Below are positions 1-9,750 of a stretch of DNA of 41,332 nt, piece by piece (the first letter of the stretch is position 1; every line of letters begins with the position of its first letter). The DNA is from Clostridia bacterium (lineage in GTDB: Bacteria; Bacillota; Clostridia; Oscillospirales; CAG-272): positions 135,460 through 176,791 of the forward strand of contig JAFQPM010000021.1 in NCBI GenBank assembly GCA_017411745.1. Reading direction: 5' to 3'. The notes below the pieces were generated by a model. It saw only the letters and a program-made list of their open reading frames with translations. It had not been told where the DNA came from and searched no databases. The translations under genes and the position numbers were made by a program.

Positions 1-47
1 CATATCTTACAGATTTTTGCAAGTGGTATACAAAAATTTGTACGAAA

Positions 48-1385
48 TTATTTTAATTTTTCTTCAAGCTCTGCACGAAGATCCTCATATCCCGGCTTTC
101 CGAGGAGTGCAAACATATTTTTCTTGTATGCTTCAACTCCGGGCTGGTCAAAGGGATTGACTCCGAGCATATATCCCGAGAGTGCGCAAGCGATCTCGAA
201 GAAGTAGATGAGGTAGCCGAGCGAATACGCACTTCTGTCCTTCATTTCGATGAGGATATTGGGCACGCCGCCGTCCACGTGAGCGAGCAGAGTTCCCTGC
301 ATAGCGGTCTTCTTGACCTTATTGAGATCTACTCCGGAAAGGAAGTTGAGTCCATCGATATTATTGGGATCGTGAGGGATCTTGAACTCTATGCCGTTGT
401 CCTCAACAGAGATAACGGTCTCAAAGAGGTTTCTGTTGCCCTCCTGAATGAACTGACCGAGAGAATGAAGGTCGGTGGAGAAGATGACGGATGCGGGGAA
501 AATTCCTCGATTGTCCTTGCCCTCGCTCTCGCCGTAAAGCTGCTTCCACCACTCGTTGAGCATTCTCGAATAGGATTCATAGCCTACGAGTATTTCGGTG
601 ACCTTTCCCTTACGGTAAAGTATATTTCTGATCGCCGCGTACTTATAAGCGTCGTTCTTTTCGATGTCCTCACATCTGTAAGCCACTCTCGCGTCATTCG
701 CGCCCTGCATAAGAGCGTCGATATCCACGCCTGCAACGGCAACGGGAAGAAGTCCTACCGCGGTGAGCACCGAGAAGCGACCGCCGACGTCATCCGGAAC
801 AACGAAGGTCTCGTAGCCCGCCTTGTCGGAGAAGCCCTTGAGCGTACCTCTCGCGCGGTCGGTGGTTACGAATATTCTCTCTCTTGCGCCGTCCTTGCCG
901 TACTTTGCTTCAAGCATCTCACGGAAGACTCTGAAGGCTACTGCGGGCTCTGTGGTCGTGCCCGACTTTGAGATAACGTTGATGCAGACGTCCTTGCCCT
1001 CGCAGATCTCGACGAGCTCTGCAAGAGAAACCGCGCTTATATCACAGCCCGCAAAATATACATCGGGTGTGTCCTTTTTAAGATTATTATAATTGGGAGA
1101 CTTCAAAAATTCGATGACCGCGCGCGCTCCGAGATAGGAGCCGCCGATACCGATGACGACGAACACGTCGCAGGACTTTTTGATCCTTTCGGACGCCGCC
1201 TTGATCCTTGCAAATTCTTCTTTATCGTAGTTTTCGGGAAGGTCTATCCAACCGAGGAAATCGTTACCCGCGCCGTTTCTTTCAACTATCATTTTGTGCG
1301 CCGCGCGAACTGCGGGCTTGATGTTTTCATACTCGTGCGCCGAGACGAATTGGGACAGATACTTTTCACTGAGCTTAATTGCCAT
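48..1385 (-). CDS. pgi: Glucose-6-phosphate isomerase
   Basis: Cytosolic enzyme that interconverts glucose-6-phosphate and fructose-6-phosphate in glycolysis and gluconeogenesis. The 445-residue length matches the short Firmicute form of the family (about 450). Visible family signatures are the sugar-phosphate-binding stretch [13 protein letters not shown] near residue 80, [14 protein letters not shown] near 200, the ESEGKDNRG region near 290, and [20 protein letters not shown] near the C-terminus, which carries the catalytic lysine. The start is supported by a GGAGGT Shine-Dalgarno 7 nt before the ATG. It has its own promoter (1419-1447) and appears monocistronic within the window. No clear terminator is visible in the 47 bases to the left edge. 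Identification is very secure. Confidence 0.97.
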   Translation of the reverse strand: MAIKLSEKYLSQFVSAHEYENIKPAVRAAHKMIVERNGAGNDFLGWIDLPENYDKEEFARIKAASERIKKSCDVFVVIGIGGSYLGARAVIEFLKSPNYNNLKKDTPDVYFAGCDISAVSLAELVEICEGKDVCINVISKSGTTTEPAVAFRVFREMLEAKYGKDGARERIFVTTDRARGTLKGFSDKAGYETFVVPDDVGGRFSVLTAVGLLPVAVAGVDIDALMQGANDARVAYRCEDIEKNDAYKYAAIRNILYRKGKVTEILVGYESYSRMLNEWWKQLYGESEGKDNRGIFPASVIFSTDLHSLGQFIQEGNRNLFETVISVEDNGIEFKIPHDPNNIDGLNFLSGVDLNKVKKTAMQGTLLAHVDGGVPNILIEMKDRSAYSLGYLIYFFEIACALSGYMLGVNPFDQPGVEAYKKNMFALLGKPGYEDLRAELEEKLK

Positions 1386-1418
1386 TTTTAAAACCTCCGC
1401 ATATTTTTACTTTATTTA

Positions 1419-1447
1419 AGTATATCACAATTTTTTTGCTTTTGCAA
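1419..1447 (-). promoter_or_regulatory. Sigma-A-type promoter of pgi
   Basis: On the minus strand the elements are TTGCAA, a 17-nt spacer and TATACT, about 35 nt before the pgi start codon. Spacing is ideal and the -10 differs from consensus at one position. Seen by eye only; the transcription start is not mapped. Confidence 0.65.
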
Positions 1448-1490
1448 TAGGTTTTTGCGTGTATACGAAGTGGATTTTGCACTTTTTTCG

Positions 1491-2690
1491 CTATTTGAGC
1501 AGATATTTACCAAGCATTCGGAGCCAGACGTCAAAATAGCCGATCTTTTTGACATTCTCGGTCGCGAGGATATCGGCTCTGCCGAGCTCCTTGCCGTTGC
1601 AGGTGAATATCACCTCTCCTATTTTATCCCCCTCGTTGACGGGCGCTATGACCGTATCGGGAATATCGATCTTATACTCGATCTTTGAGGTCATAGACTT
1701 ATCGATCACGCAGGAAAAGTCGTTATATTTTGCTTTGACCGTGTTTTGCGTGCCACCCACTACGCTTATATCGTCAAGCTCTTCGCCATCGTGCGTATAG
1801 ATGGCATAATTGGCAAAGCCCCAATCGAGAAGTCTGGTTGCCGCGGCGTTTCTGATATCTCTCGTTTCGGCGCCCATTATAACGCAGACAAGACTCAATC
1901 CGTCTCGCTCGGCGGTCGCGCTGATACAAAAGCCCGCCTTTGAGGTCGAGCCTGTTTTAAGTCCCGTGCAGCCGTTATAATAACGGACGAGGCGGTTGGT
2001 ATTGGTCAATCCGAACTCGCCGTTCCGTATGGTATCCATCCAGATTGAGCTATACTCCAATATTTTTTCATATTTTATCAGCTCGGAGGACATAATGGCG
2101 ATATCTCGTGCGCTGATGACGTGATTTTCGGCAGTATCGTCGAGTCCGTTGGTGTTTTCAAAGACGGCGCTCTTCATTCCAAGCTCCCCCGCGCGCTCGT
2201 TCATAGTCTTGACGAAGGCTTCCTCACTTCCCGAGACGAATTCCGCAAGTGCACACGCCGCGTCGTTCGCCGAGGCTATTACGACGCTTTTCACCATATC
2301 CTCGACACTCATCTGCTCGCCTTCCTCGAGATATATCTGCGAGCCCCCCATGCTTGCCGCGTGAGCGCTGGTCGTTACCATATCGTCGAGCTTTATCTTG
2401 CCCGAGTCTATTGCTTCCATCACGAGAAGGAGCGTCATTACTTTAGTCACCGATGCGGGCGGCAGGGCTTCGTCGGCGTTTTGCTCGTAAAGGACCTTTC
2501 CCGTGCTCGCTTCCATCAATATTGCGCTCTTGCAGTCAAGCTGCAGAGTGTCCTTTGCAGGAGCTTCCTCGTCGTTGGCGATATCGTTGATAGGAATGAC
2601 CTCGTCTGCGGCAAGCGCGCCGACGAATGAAAATAAAAGCAACGGCGAGAGCAAAATTGCCGTCAGCTTGATCAAAAAATTTTTCTTCAT
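1491..2690 (-). CDS. D-alanyl-D-alanine carboxypeptidase (penicillin-binding protein 5/DacF type)
   Basis: Secreted serine DD-carboxypeptidase that trims the terminal D-Ala from peptidoglycan pentapeptides. A signal peptide covers about residues 1-27 (KK, hydrophobic core, GALA). The three catalytic motifs of the SxxK transpeptidase fold are present: SVTK near residue 80, SAN near 140 and KTG near 245. A C-terminal beta domain follows, and the protein ends in an amphipathic segment (YFDVWLRMLGKYLLK) of the kind that anchors this family to the membrane. The 399-residue length is normal. The Shine-Dalgarno lies inside a hairpin (2696-2733) shared with the end of the upstream DUF5662 gene, so its expression may be coupled to that transcript. 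In sporulating relatives, similar proteins (DacF, DacB) act in spore cortex formation; I cannot tell which role applies here. Confidence 0.92.
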   Translation of the reverse strand: MKKNFLIKLTAILLSPLLLFSFVGALAADEVIPINDIANDEEAPAKDTLQLDCKSAILMEASTGKVLYEQNADEALPPASVTKVMTLLLVMEAIDSGKIKLDDMVTTSAHAASMGGSQIYLEEGEQMSVEDMVKSVVIASANDAACALAEFVSGSEEAFVKTMNERAGELGMKSAVFENTNGLDDTAENHVISARDIAIMSSELIKYEKILEYSSIWMDTIRNGEFGLTNTNRLVRYYNGCTGLKTGSTSKAGFCISATAERDGLSLVCVIMGAETRDIRNAAATRLLDWGFANYAIYTHDGEELDDISVVGGTQNTVKAKYNDFSCVIDKSMTSKIEYKIDIPDTVIAPVNEGDKIGEVIFTCNGKELGRADILATENVKKIGYFDVWLRMLGKYLLK

Positions 2691-2733
2691 AAAAAATCAC
2701 CTCTTATCCGATTATATTTCGGCAAGAGGTGAT
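2691..2733 (-). promoter_or_regulatory. Hairpin with U-run that contains the Shine-Dalgarno of the carboxypeptidase gene
   Basis: Arms 2696-2705 and 2724-2733 are a perfect 10-bp inverted repeat (ATCACCTCTT/AAGAGGTGAT), extended by an inner CCGA/TCGG pair. Read on the minus strand, the 3' arm holds AAGAGGTGA, the only Shine-Dalgarno for the carboxypeptidase, and is followed by a six-T run directly before the ATG. It resembles an intrinsic terminator for the upstream genes and could also mask the ribosome site. Function is inferred. Confidence 0.6.
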
Positions 2734-2743
2734 ATTATGATAA

Positions 2744-3283
2744 TTATTTCTTTTTTCGCGTGTTTTTATTGATCCTTTTGATATGGGCAAAGGTCTCCCT
2801 CTCGCCTCTCTCGGCAAGCATCGTCAACCATTCCTCGAGAATATCTGCGGTCTCGGTATGCATTTTTGAGCGTGCGTTTCCGCGCAGAAAATACTCAAGT
2901 GCCGAGCTGTCGGTGTAGTCCTTGCCACGATAGATCTTACATGCCGCGACTCTGTCGCAGAACATTTCGGTGATATATCTCAGCGGCATCGGGACGGGCT
3001 CGTAGCGCTTGCTTTGGGGATTTATGTCGACCCAATACTCGAAATGATGCTTATTTCTGCCCTTATGGTGCATCCAAGCGAGAGAGTATCCGAAAAGCTC
3101 CCTTTCCTTTTCATTCGGGCTTCTCGTGCCAAGGTAATATTTTGCGCCCGGGATAAATTCGGTCGGGCTATACTTTGAAAGGTCGTGAAAAAGCCCCTGC
3201 CAGCCGATTCCCGTCTTGAAACAGTGGTAGATCACCTTGTGGCGATGCTTCGTTATCGTGTGAAAATGTTTGAATGGATGCAT
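2744..3283 (-). CDS. DUF5662 family protein
   Basis: A 179-residue cytosolic protein of unknown function. The His-rich N-terminus (HPFKHFHTITKHRHKV), the HDLSKYSPTEF segment near residue 35 and the YSLAWMHHKGRNKHHFEYW segment near 70 match what I recall of the DUF5662 family. The HD pair in HDLSKYS is reminiscent of metal-dependent HD-domain hydrolases, but I see no complete HD signature. The gene starts 5 nt after the stop of the upstream PHP phosphoesterase, with AAGGT as a likely ribosome site inside the end of that gene, so the two are probably cotranscribed. That pairing suggests a phosphoester-related role, which is inference only. Confidence 0.85.
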   Translation of the reverse strand: MHPFKHFHTITKHRHKVIYHCFKTGIGWQGLFHDLSKYSPTEFIPGAKYYLGTRSPNEKERELFGYSLAWMHHKGRNKHHFEYWVDINPQSKRYEPVPMPLRYITEMFCDRVAACKIYRGKDYTDSSALEYFLRGNARSKMHTETADILEEWLTMLAERGERETFAHIKRINKNTRKKK

Positions 3284-3288
3284 AGTTA

Positions 3289-4086
3289 TTACCTTACGGG
3301 TTTGAATTCGATTTTTTCGAGAAGATTGAGCTTGGGTGACGAATCTATCAGGTTTTTGGCATATTTCAGGGCAGCCTTATTGAGCAGGTGGTTAGGGGTA
3401 TGTGCATCGCTTCCGAACACTACGTCACATCCGATATCCGCCGCGATCTGCCAGAACGCAATATTCGGGTAGCGTCTGAGCTCCGATAATCCGTACAGAT
3501 TCATCTCAAGGGGCACGTTATGCGCGTTTGCGCTTTGTATAAGGCGTGTCATATGTCTTTCGTAGACCGATATATCTCCGTAATACGCCGCAAGATCGGG
3601 GTGAGCGACGTAGGTTATCTTGTTCGACTCTATTCCCTTTATTACTTGATCAACGTAGCTTTTCAATGTTTCCTCAGAGCTCGTTTGCGCTCCGTAATAT
3701 GCAAGCGGAATACCCTCCACCTCGCCGAAATGCTGTCCTTGAATCAAGTAATCTATCGGATAATCCGAGATGAAGCGGAGAAAGTTATCAAAGCAGGCAG
3801 AGTAATATTCGACCTCAAATCCGATGTGTATCTTTATATCTCGCTCATACTCTTTGCGCAGGTCAAGAAGAGTGTTGACGTAGTCGTCGATCTCCTCGAG
3901 TGCCATACGCATCTCCCCGATCGTTATGTAATTAGTCGGGTGAAGTCCTTTCGGCAGAGGCATAGGGGCGTGGTCGGCAAATCCGAGCTCGGCAAAACCC
4001 AGCTCTATGGCTTTTTCTACGTATTCTCTTTCGCTTCCCACGGCATGCTTGCAGCGCGGGGTATGGGTATGGTAATTGACTATCAT
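3289..4086 (-). CDS. PHP-domain phosphoesterase, histidinol-phosphatase (HisJ/HisK) family
   Basis: A metal-dependent phosphatase of the PHP superfamily with 265 residues, the usual length for HisJ-type histidinol-phosphate phosphatases. Metal-binding motifs are visible: HTHTPRCKHA at residues 6-15, GFADHAPMPLP near 36-46, a conserved HFGE near 120, HPD near 162 and FGSDAHTP near 225. The family contains the histidine-biosynthetic phosphatase, but no other his gene is in this window and related PHP proteins act on other phosphoesters. The substrate is therefore unproven. It heads a two-gene unit with the DUF5662 gene and has a plausible extended -10 upstream (4118-4126). Confidence 0.88.
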   Translation of the reverse strand: MIVNYHTHTPRCKHAVGSEREYVEKAIELGFAELGFADHAPMPLPKGLHPTNYITIGEMRMALEEIDDYVNTLLDLRKEYERDIKIHIGFEVEYYSACFDNFLRFISDYPIDYLIQGQHFGEVEGIPLAYYGAQTSSEETLKSYVDQVIKGIESNKITYVAHPDLAAYYGDISVYERHMTRLIQSANAHNVPLEMNLYGLSELRRYPNIAFWQIAADIGCDVVFGSDAHTPNHLLNKAALKYAKNLIDSSPKLNLLEKIEFKPVR

Positions 4087-4117
4087 TTGGTTACCTTCTT
4101 TATGTTGTTGTGCTTTA

Positions 4118-4126
4118 AGTATAGCA
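4118..4126 (-). promoter_or_regulatory. Extended -10 promoter candidate for the PHP phosphoesterase gene
   Basis: The minus strand reads TGCTATACT, an extended -10 (TGN plus TATACT), about 32 nt before the start codon. No good -35 is visible at 17 nt, which is common for extended -10 promoters. Moderate confidence only. Confidence 0.45.
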
Positions 4127-4148
4127 CTTTTCGGTCGGTTTGTCTGTA

Positions 4149-4180
4149 GCGCGGCGAAATTTTGTGAAATTCCGCCGCGC
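4149..4180 (-). terminator. GC-rich hairpin after uvrA
   Basis: GCGCGGCG (4149-4156) and CGCCGCGC (4173-4180) form a perfect 8-bp stem, about 10 nt beyond the uvrA stop. The minus strand has no U-run after it, so it may be a 3'-end stabilising hairpin or a factor-dependent terminator rather than a classical intrinsic one. Confidence 0.45.
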
Positions 4181-4191
4181 AGGGTTGTTTT

Positions 4192-7029
4192 TTAACGGTT
4201 GAGCCATTTTTTGAGATACTGTCCCGTGTAGGAGCCTTCGACCTCTGCAACCTGTTCGGGTGTGCCCTCCGCGACGATCGTGCCGCCGCCGTCGCCGCCC
4301 TCGGGGCCGAGATCTATGATGTGGTCGGCGGATTTTATTACGTCGAGGTTATGCTCTATAACGAGAACGGTATTTCCTCCGTCGCAGAGCTTTTGGAGCA
4401 CCTCGAGCAGCTTCGCCACGTCTGCAGTATGCAGTCCCGTGGTGGGCTCGTCGAGAATATATATCGTTTTACCCGTGCTGCGCTTTGCGAGCTCGGTCGC
4501 GAGCTTGACTCTCTGCGCTTCGCCGCCCGAAAGCGTAGTCGAGGACTGACCGATCTTGATATAGCCGAGTCCTACGTCGTAAAGCGTCTGCAGCTTGCGG
4601 CGGATCTTGGGAAGTCCATCGAAAAAGCTGAGGCCTTCCTCGACCGTCATATCAAGCACGTCGAAGATGTTTTTGCCCTTATATCGCACGTCGAGGGTAT
4701 CGGCGTTGTATCTTCTTCCCTTACACACGTCACAGGTAACGTAAACGTCGGGCAAAAAGTGCATCTCTATACACTTAACTCCGTCGCCCTCGCAGGCTTC
4801 ACATCGTCCGCCCTTGGTGTTGAAGGAAAATCTGCCTGCGGCATAGCCTTTGGCTTTTGCATCCTTGGTGGAGGCAAAAAGGTCTCTGATATCGGTGAAA
4901 ACTCCCGTGTAGGTTGCGGGGTTGGAGCGCGGTGTGCGTCCGATCGGGCTTTGGTCGATGCAAATGACCTTATCGAGATTTTCAATGCCCTCGATGCCGT
5001 CACACTTGCCCGGATAGGCGATCGCTCGGTTGAGGTCGTGGGCGAGCTTGGGATAAAGAATTCCGTTTACCAGCGAGGATTTTCCGCTTCCCGAAACGCC
5101 GCTGACACAGACAAATTTTCCAAGGGGGATATTTACGTCGATATGCTTGAGGTTATGCTCTGCCGCGCCCTTGACTGTGATATATTTGCCGTTGCCCTCG
5201 CGTCTTTTTTCGGGGATCGCGATCCTTTTTCTGCCCGAGAGATACGCGCCCGTGATCGAGTCGGGGCTCTCTCTGATCTCGTCGGGAGTACCTGCGGCGA
5301 CTATGTTTCCACCGTGTATGCCTGCGCCAAGTCCAACGTCGATGATATAGTCGGATTCCTCCATGGTCTCCTCGTCGTGCTCGACGACGATGACAGTGTT
5401 TCCGAGGTCGCGGAGCTTTTTGAGGGTCGAGATGAGCTTGGAATTATCGCGCTGGTGAAGTCCTATACTGGGTTCGTCGAGGATATAGAGCACGCCGACG
5501 AGCGACGAGCCTATTTGCGTGGCGAGTCTTATTCTTTGCGCTTCTCCGCCCGACAGCGTGCCTGCTTTTCTTGACATCGTGAGATATTCAAGTCCTACGC
5601 TGACAAGGAATCCGAGTCGCGCCTTGATCTCCTTGAGGATCTCGCGTGCGATCGCATACTCGGTGTCGGTCAGCTCGAGCGAGTTGACGAAATCGAGTGC
5701 TTTTTGAATGGACAGTGAGCAAAGCTCGTGGATATTCAAGCCGCCGACGGTTACCGCAAGCGACATTGGGTTGAGGCGCTGTCCGTTGCAGTGCTCGCAC
5801 GGTGCTTCCTCGATAAATTGCTCGTAATAGTCGGCGCTCATCCCGTATTGCATTCTCTGCTCTATCATGGCGATAAGACCTTCAAATTTTGCGGCTTTTT
5901 TATGAGCTTCGCCTCCGAAATAGCGAACCACGTCGTACGTGTCGTCGCCCGTACCGTAAAGCAGTGCGCGATACGCCGTGTCGGTGAAGCTTTCGATAGG
6001 CATTTCAAGCGAAAAGCCGTGTTTTTCGCCTACGGCGGCGAAAAGAGGTCCGTTCCAGCTCTCCTCCTCGAGAGTTTTGAAGCCGTTTACGTTTATCGCG
6101 CCTTGTGAAAGCGAGAGCTTTCTGTTTGGGATCAGTCGATCAACGGATATGCGTCTTGTGTCTCCAAGTCCCGAGCAATGCGGACACGCGCCCTGCGGAT
6201 TGTTGAACGAGAACATTCTCGGCTCAAATTCGCCGACGGAAATGCCGTGCTCCTCGCAAGCATAGGACTGAGAAAAGGTCAGCACCTCGCCGTCGGTCTC
6301 CTCGCCGTTGCGGGGTACGGGAACGATGATAAGATGCCCGTCGGCAAGGCTCAGCGCGTTTTCGACCGAGTCGGCAAGGCGGGGTCTGATGCCGTCGCGC
6401 ATAACAAGACGGTCTACGACTATCTCTATGGAGTGCTTTTTATTTTTATCGAGCTTTATTTCTTCAGAGAGGTCGTAGAGGTTGCCGTCCACGCGGACGC
6501 GGACATATCCACTCTTTTTGGCGCTCTCAAAGACCTTTTCGTGCATTCCCTTCTGCGCTCTGACTACGGGGGCGACCACGAGGAATCGCGTGCCCTCGGG
6601 CAGCTTCAGTATTCGGTCGATGATCTGGTCGACGGTCTGTTGTCTTATCTCCTTGCCGCAGATCGGGCAATGGGGGATGCCAATGCGCGCGTAAAGAAGG
6701 CGCAGATAGTCGTATATTTCGGTGACCGTGCCCACGGTTGAGCGCGGGTTTTTCGATGTGGTCTTCTGGTCTATCGAGATGGCGGGGGAAAGTCCGTCTA
6801 TAGAGTCGACGTCGGGCTTGTCCATCTGTCCGAGGAACATTCTCGCGTAGCTTGACAGCGACTCGACGAAGCGGCGGTGTCCCTCGGCGTAGATGGTGTC
6901 GAACGCGAGCGACGATTTTCCGCTTCCCGAAAGTCCTGAAAGGACGACGAGCTTATCACGCGGGATGGTGACGTCTATATTTTTGAGATTATGGACGCGT
7001 GCGCCCTTGATTACTAAATTTTTTTCCAT
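4192..7029 (-). CDS. uvrA: Excinuclease ABC subunit A
   Basis: DNA-damage recognition ATPase of nucleotide excision repair; it loads UvrB onto lesions. From the chosen start the protein has 945 residues, typical for UvrA. Two ABC modules are visible, with Walker A GLSGSGKS near residue 30 and GVSGSGKSS near 635, and two LSGGEAQR signatures. Both zinc modules are present: a first one of C-x2-H...CPHC type, in which one usual cysteine is a histidine, and a second one of CEACEGDG...CDVCKGR type. The open reading frame extends 21 codons upstream to 7092, but that extension is encoded by a palindrome (7047-7072). The second ATG (7029) begins the normal family N-terminus ([17 protein letters not shown]). 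Neither start has a strong ribosome site. It lies downstream of uvrB, probably in the same operon. Confidence 0.97.
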   Translation of the reverse strand: MEKNLVIKGARVHNLKNIDVTIPRDKLVVLSGLSGSGKSSLAFDTIYAEGHRRFVESLSSYARMFLGQMDKPDVDSIDGLSPAISIDQKTTSKNPRSTVGTVTEIYDYLRLLYARIGIPHCPICGKEIRQQTVDQIIDRILKLPEGTRFLVVAPVVRAQKGMHEKVFESAKKSGYVRVRVDGNLYDLSEEIKLDKNKKHSIEIVVDRLVMRDGIRPRLADSVENALSLADGHLIIVPVPRNGEETDGEVLTFSQSYACEEHGISVGEFEPRMFSFNNPQGACPHCSGLGDTRRISVDRLIPNRKLSLSQGAINVNGFKTLEEESWNGPLFAAVGEKHGFSLEMPIESFTDTAYRALLYGTGDDTYDVVRYFGGEAHKKAAKFEGLIAMIEQRMQYGMSADYYEQFIEEAPCEHCNGQRLNPMSLAVTVGGLNIHELCSLSIQKALDFVNSLELTDTEYAIAREILKEIKARLGFLVSVGLEYLTMSRKAGTLSGGEAQRIRLATQIGSSLVGVLYILDEPSIGLHQRDNSKLISTLKKLRDLGNTVIVVEHDEETMEESDYIIDVGLGAGIHGGNIVAAGTPDEIRESPDSITGAYLSGRKRIAIPEKRREGNGKYITVKGAAEHNLKHIDVNIPLGKFVCVSGVSGSGKSSLVNGILYPKLAHDLNRAIAYPGKCDGIEGIENLDKVICIDQSPIGRTPRSNPATYTGVFTDIRDLFASTKDAKAKGYAAGRFSFNTKGGRCEACEGDGVKCIEMHFLPDVYVTCDVCKGRRYNADTLDVRYKGKNIFDVLDMTVEEGLSFFDGLPKIRRKLQTLYDVGLGYIKIGQSSTTLSGGEAQRVKLATELAKRSTGKTIYILDEPTTGLHTADVAKLLEVLQKLCDGGNTVLVIEHNLDVIKSADHIIDLGPEGGDGGGTIVAEGTPEQVAEVEGSYTGQYLKKWLNR

Positions 7030-7046
7030 ACTTTGTTTTTTCTTTT

Positions 7047-7072
7047 GGGGGACTTTTTGAAAAAAGTCCCCC
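7047..7072 (-). repeat. Perfect palindrome between uvrB and uvrA
   Basis: GGGGGACTTTTT (7047-7058) and AAAAAGTCCCCC (7061-7072) are exact inverted repeats, 12 bp with a nominal 2-nt loop. On the minus strand it follows the uvrB stop by about 80 nt and is not followed by a U-run. It could be an intercistronic stabilising hairpin or a mobile palindromic repeat. If uvrA is called from 7092, this palindrome is translated as its N-terminus, which argues against that start. Confidence 0.75.
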
Positions 7073-7150
7073 AAACCCTTCAAAAACTTCAAATAATAAT
7101 TTTTTCAACTGCTGAACCCATATTAGAGTTTTTGGGGAAGGCTCGCATCC

Positions 7151-9124
7151 CTATCCCTCGCGGAGCTTTTGGATCTCGTCGCGGAGGTAGGCGGCTTTTT
7201 CGAATTCGAGGGTACGGGCGGCATCCTTCATCTCGCGTGTCAGCTTTTCAATGAGCTTTTCGCGCTCGGAGGCGGTGAGCTTCTTCGGCTTCTTAGCCTT
7301 GTTCGTCTTATCCTGCCCGTCGTCGCGCGCACCGACGTCGATAATGTCGCGGACTCCCTTGATTACGGTCTTGGGAACTATGCCGTTGGCTTTATTGTAT
7401 TCGTCTTGAATTTTGCGGCGGCGGTTGGTCTCAGAGATGGCGCGCTCCATTGAGCGAGTAACTGTATCGGCGTACATTATTACCTTGCCGTTCGCGTTTC
7501 GCGCGGCTCTGCCTATGGTCTGTATCAGCGACCGTTCAGCGCGCAAGAATCCCTCCTTATCGGCATCGAGTATCGCAACGAGAGAGACCTCGGGGATATC
7601 GAGTCCTTCGCGCAAAAGGTTGATGCCGACGAGGACGTCGAAAACGCCGAGTCGCAGGTCGCGGATTATCTCCATTCTTTCGATCGTGTCGATATTGAAG
7701 TGGATATAACGCACCTTTATGCCGTTGCTCTCAAGGTAATCGGTCAGATCCTCTGCCATTTTCTTGGTGAGGGTGGTGACGAGCACGCGCTCGCCTTTCT
7801 CTGCTCTTATGCGTATCTCGCCCATCAGGTCGTCGACCTGACCCTCGATCTTTCGCACCTCGACCTCAGGATCAAGCAGACCCGTGGGGCGAATTATCTG
7901 CTCGACGGTCTGCTCGCTGTATTCCGCCTCGTAGTCGCCAGGGGTGGCGCTGACGAAGACGGTCTGATTAAGCTTGTTTTCAAATTCATCGAAGAACAGA
8001 GGTCTGTTATCGTATGCGGACGGCAGGCGGAAGCCATAGTCCACAAGGTTTTTCTTTCGCGCGAGGTCGCCGCCACTCATACCGCGAACCTGCGGCAAAG
8101 TTACGTGTGACTCGTCGACGAAAAGCAGGAAATCGTCGGGCATATAGTCAAGCAAAGTATACGGAGTCGAGCCTGCGGGTCTACCCGAGAGGACTCTTGA
8201 ATAGTTCTCTACTCCCGAGCAGAAGCCGACCTCACGGAGCATCTCCATATCGTATTTTACGCGCTCGGTTATTCTTTGCGCCTCGATAAGCTTGCCTTCG
8301 GACTCAAAATAGGCGGCGCGCTGTACCATTTCCTCGTATATTTCCTTGATCGCGGCATCTCGCTTTTCGTCGGTGACAGCATAGTGAGTTGCTGGATATA
8401 TCGGATAATACGAGAGATTGCGGATAAGCTCGCCCGTGACTATATTTATCTCGGAAACGCGGTCTATTTCCTCGTCGAAGAATTCCACGCGAATAGCTTT
8501 ACTGTCCATACTTGCGGGGATTATCTCGACGGTATCTCCGCGCACGCGGAAGGAATCACGGACTAAATTGAGATCGTTTCTCGTATAGCTTATAGCAATA
8601 AGTCGGCGGATAAGCTCCTCGCGCGACATATACGTGCCCGGGCGCAGAGAAATGACGAGATCCTTATAATCGTCGGGCTCGCCCAAAGAATATATACAGG
8701 AAACGCTGGCGACGATGATGACGTCTCTGCGCTCAAACAGCGAGCTTGTCGCAGAATGGCGCAGACGGTCGATCTCATCGTTTACGAGTGCGTCCTTTTC
8801 GATATACATATCCTTGCCCGGAATGTATGCCTCGGGCTGATAATAGTCGTAATAGGAAACGAAGTATTCGACTGCGTTTTCGGGAAAAAATTCGCGAAAC
8901 TCTGTGCAGAGCTGGGCGGCGAGGGTCTTATTGTGCGCGAGGACGAGGGTCGGCTTATTGATCTGCTCTATGACGTTTGCCATAGTGAATGTCTTTCCCG
9001 AGCCCGTTACACCCAGAAGGGTCTGCATTTTTTTGCCCTCCTTGAGTCCTCTGACGAGCTCCTCTATCGCTTGTGGCTGGTCACCCGTGGGCTTATATTC
9101 ACTTTTCAGCTTGAATCTATCCAT
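7151..9124 (-). CDS. uvrB: Excinuclease ABC subunit B
   Basis: Helicase-like core subunit of nucleotide excision repair; it verifies damage and recruits UvrC. The 657 residues match the family. Visible features in order: Walker [17 protein letters not shown] near residue 40; the damage-probing beta-hairpin [13 protein letters not shown] near 95; the Walker B-type [13 protein letters not shown] near 340; helicase motifs V/VI including [42 protein letters not shown] near 505-545; and a C-terminal UVR motif ([26 protein letters not shown]) that pairs with UvrC. The start is fixed by AAGGAG 7 nt upstream. A sigma-A promoter lies at 9183-9211. It is the first gene of a uvrB-uvrA unit. Confidence 0.98.
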   Translation of the reverse strand: MDRFKLKSEYKPTGDQPQAIEELVRGLKEGKKMQTLLGVTGSGKTFTMANVIEQINKPTLVLAHNKTLAAQLCTEFREFFPENAVEYFVSYYDYYQPEAYIPGKDMYIEKDALVNDEIDRLRHSATSSLFERRDVIIVASVSCIYSLGEPDDYKDLVISLRPGTYMSREELIRRLIAISYTRNDLNLVRDSFRVRGDTVEIIPASMDSKAIRVEFFDEEIDRVSEINIVTGELIRNLSYYPIYPATHYAVTDEKRDAAIKEIYEEMVQRAAYFESEGKLIEAQRITERVKYDMEMLREVGFCSGVENYSRVLSGRPAGSTPYTLLDYMPDDFLLFVDESHVTLPQVRGMSGGDLARKKNLVDYGFRLPSAYDNRPLFFDEFENKLNQTVFVSATPGDYEAEYSEQTVEQIIRPTGLLDPEVEVRKIEGQVDDLMGEIRIRAEKGERVLVTTLTKKMAEDLTDYLESNGIKVRYIHFNIDTIERMEIIRDLRLGVFDVLVGINLLREGLDIPEVSLVAILDADKEGFLRAERSLIQTIGRAARNANGKVIMYADTVTRSMERAISETNRRRKIQDEYNKANGIVPKTVIKGVRDIIDVGARDDGQDKTNKAKKPKKLTASEREKLIEKLTREMKDAARTLEFEKAAYLRDEIQKLREG

Positions 9125-9182
9125 AGGTAACTCCTTCCCGAATTTCCAAAAATGAAACTTCCGTTCTCTTTTTGACTATATT

Positions 9183-9211
9183 ATTATATCACATTTTATT
9201 GCATAAGTAAA
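9183..9211 (-). promoter_or_regulatory. Sigma-A-type promoter of uvrB-uvrA
   Basis: Minus strand: TTTACT, 17-nt spacer, TATAAT, about 59 nt before the uvrB ATG. The -10 is perfect. I see no convincing LexA/DinR-type operator around it, so SOS control is not supported by eye. Confidence 0.6.
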
Positions 9212-9242
9212 TAGATTTTTATATTTTTTTGCTATTTTGGGG

Positions 9243-9285
9243 CAAAAAAATACCCGACGGAGATAAAAATCTGTCGGGTATTTTT
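9243..9285 (-). terminator. Intrinsic terminator after the cytidine deaminase gene
   Basis: TACCCGAC (9251-9258) and GTCGGGTA (9273-9280) form a stem extended by further pairs, with A/T runs on both sides. On the minus strand it is followed by a run of seven Ts, 10-15 nt beyond the stop. A T-run on the other side means it could also work on the plus strand. Confidence 0.85.
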
Positions 9286-9295
9286 ACAAGGCGTA

Positions 9296-9706
9296 TCAGC
9301 AAACGACCGGCTGCCACGCGAAAGGCAGGAGATCACGAGCCTTTACCTTGATGAGATTTCCGCTTTCGTCATTTACGATGACCTTGATATCGGGGCAGTA
9401 TTCATAAAGCATTTGTCTGCAATTTCCGCAAGGAGAGAACACGCCGTTGGGGGCTTTTTCGTGGACAGCCACGATGGTATCAAATTCCCTCTCACCTGCC
9501 GATATTGCGATTCCCATAGTTACGTATTCGGCGCAGGAGCCGTGTATTCCGTCACAGTTTACGCCCTTATAGATATTTCCGTTCTTACACAAGATCGCAC
9601 ATCCGACGGTATGGTTATATATGCCGTCGTCAAAGTTCTTTTCCAAGACTTGAAGGGCGATCTCTATGAGCTTTTTGTCGGTGTCGTTTAAATTATATCT
9701 TTCCAT
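9296..9706 (-). CDS. Cytidine deaminase-fold protein, blasticidin-S deaminase-like
   Basis: A zinc-dependent deaminase of 136 residues. The two zinc motifs are HGSCAEYVTMGIAI near residue 57 (Cys plus catalytic Glu) and SPCGNCRQMLYEYCPDIKVIV near 92 (PCxxC). Ordinary cytidine deaminases usually read NASYG..CAERTA at the first site. The sequence here (GSCAEYV.MG.A, then GVFSPCGNCRQ) follows the pattern I remember from blasticidin-S deaminases (GPCAELVVLG, ILSPCGRCRQ). Substrate could be cytidine or an aminohydrolysable nucleoside antibiotic; sequence alone does not decide. It lies 44 nt after a lipoprotein gene, with GGAGA as ribosome site, and is followed by a strong terminator. In many Firmicutes cdd sits near era, so its location here is a departure. 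Confidence 0.85.
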   Translation of the reverse strand: MERYNLNDTDKKLIEIALQVLEKNFDDGIYNHTVGCAILCKNGNIYKGVNCDGIHGSCAEYVTMGIAISAGEREFDTIVAVHEKAPNGVFSPCGNCRQMLYEYCPDIKVIVNDESGNLIKVKARDLLPFAWQPVVC

Positions 9707-9750
9707 TTAAGTTCTCCCATTTGTCAGCACCGTATTCGGCATTTGACCTA

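Noticed and set aside
4321..5574. A 417-residue plus-strand frame opposite uvrA
   Set aside because: Lies wholly inside uvrA on the other strand, with no family-like sequence; shadow of a GC-biased gene.
9125..9250. SOS operator upstream of uvrB
   Set aside because: Expected for excision repair genes, but I found no clear LexA/DinR-type inverted repeat around the promoter.
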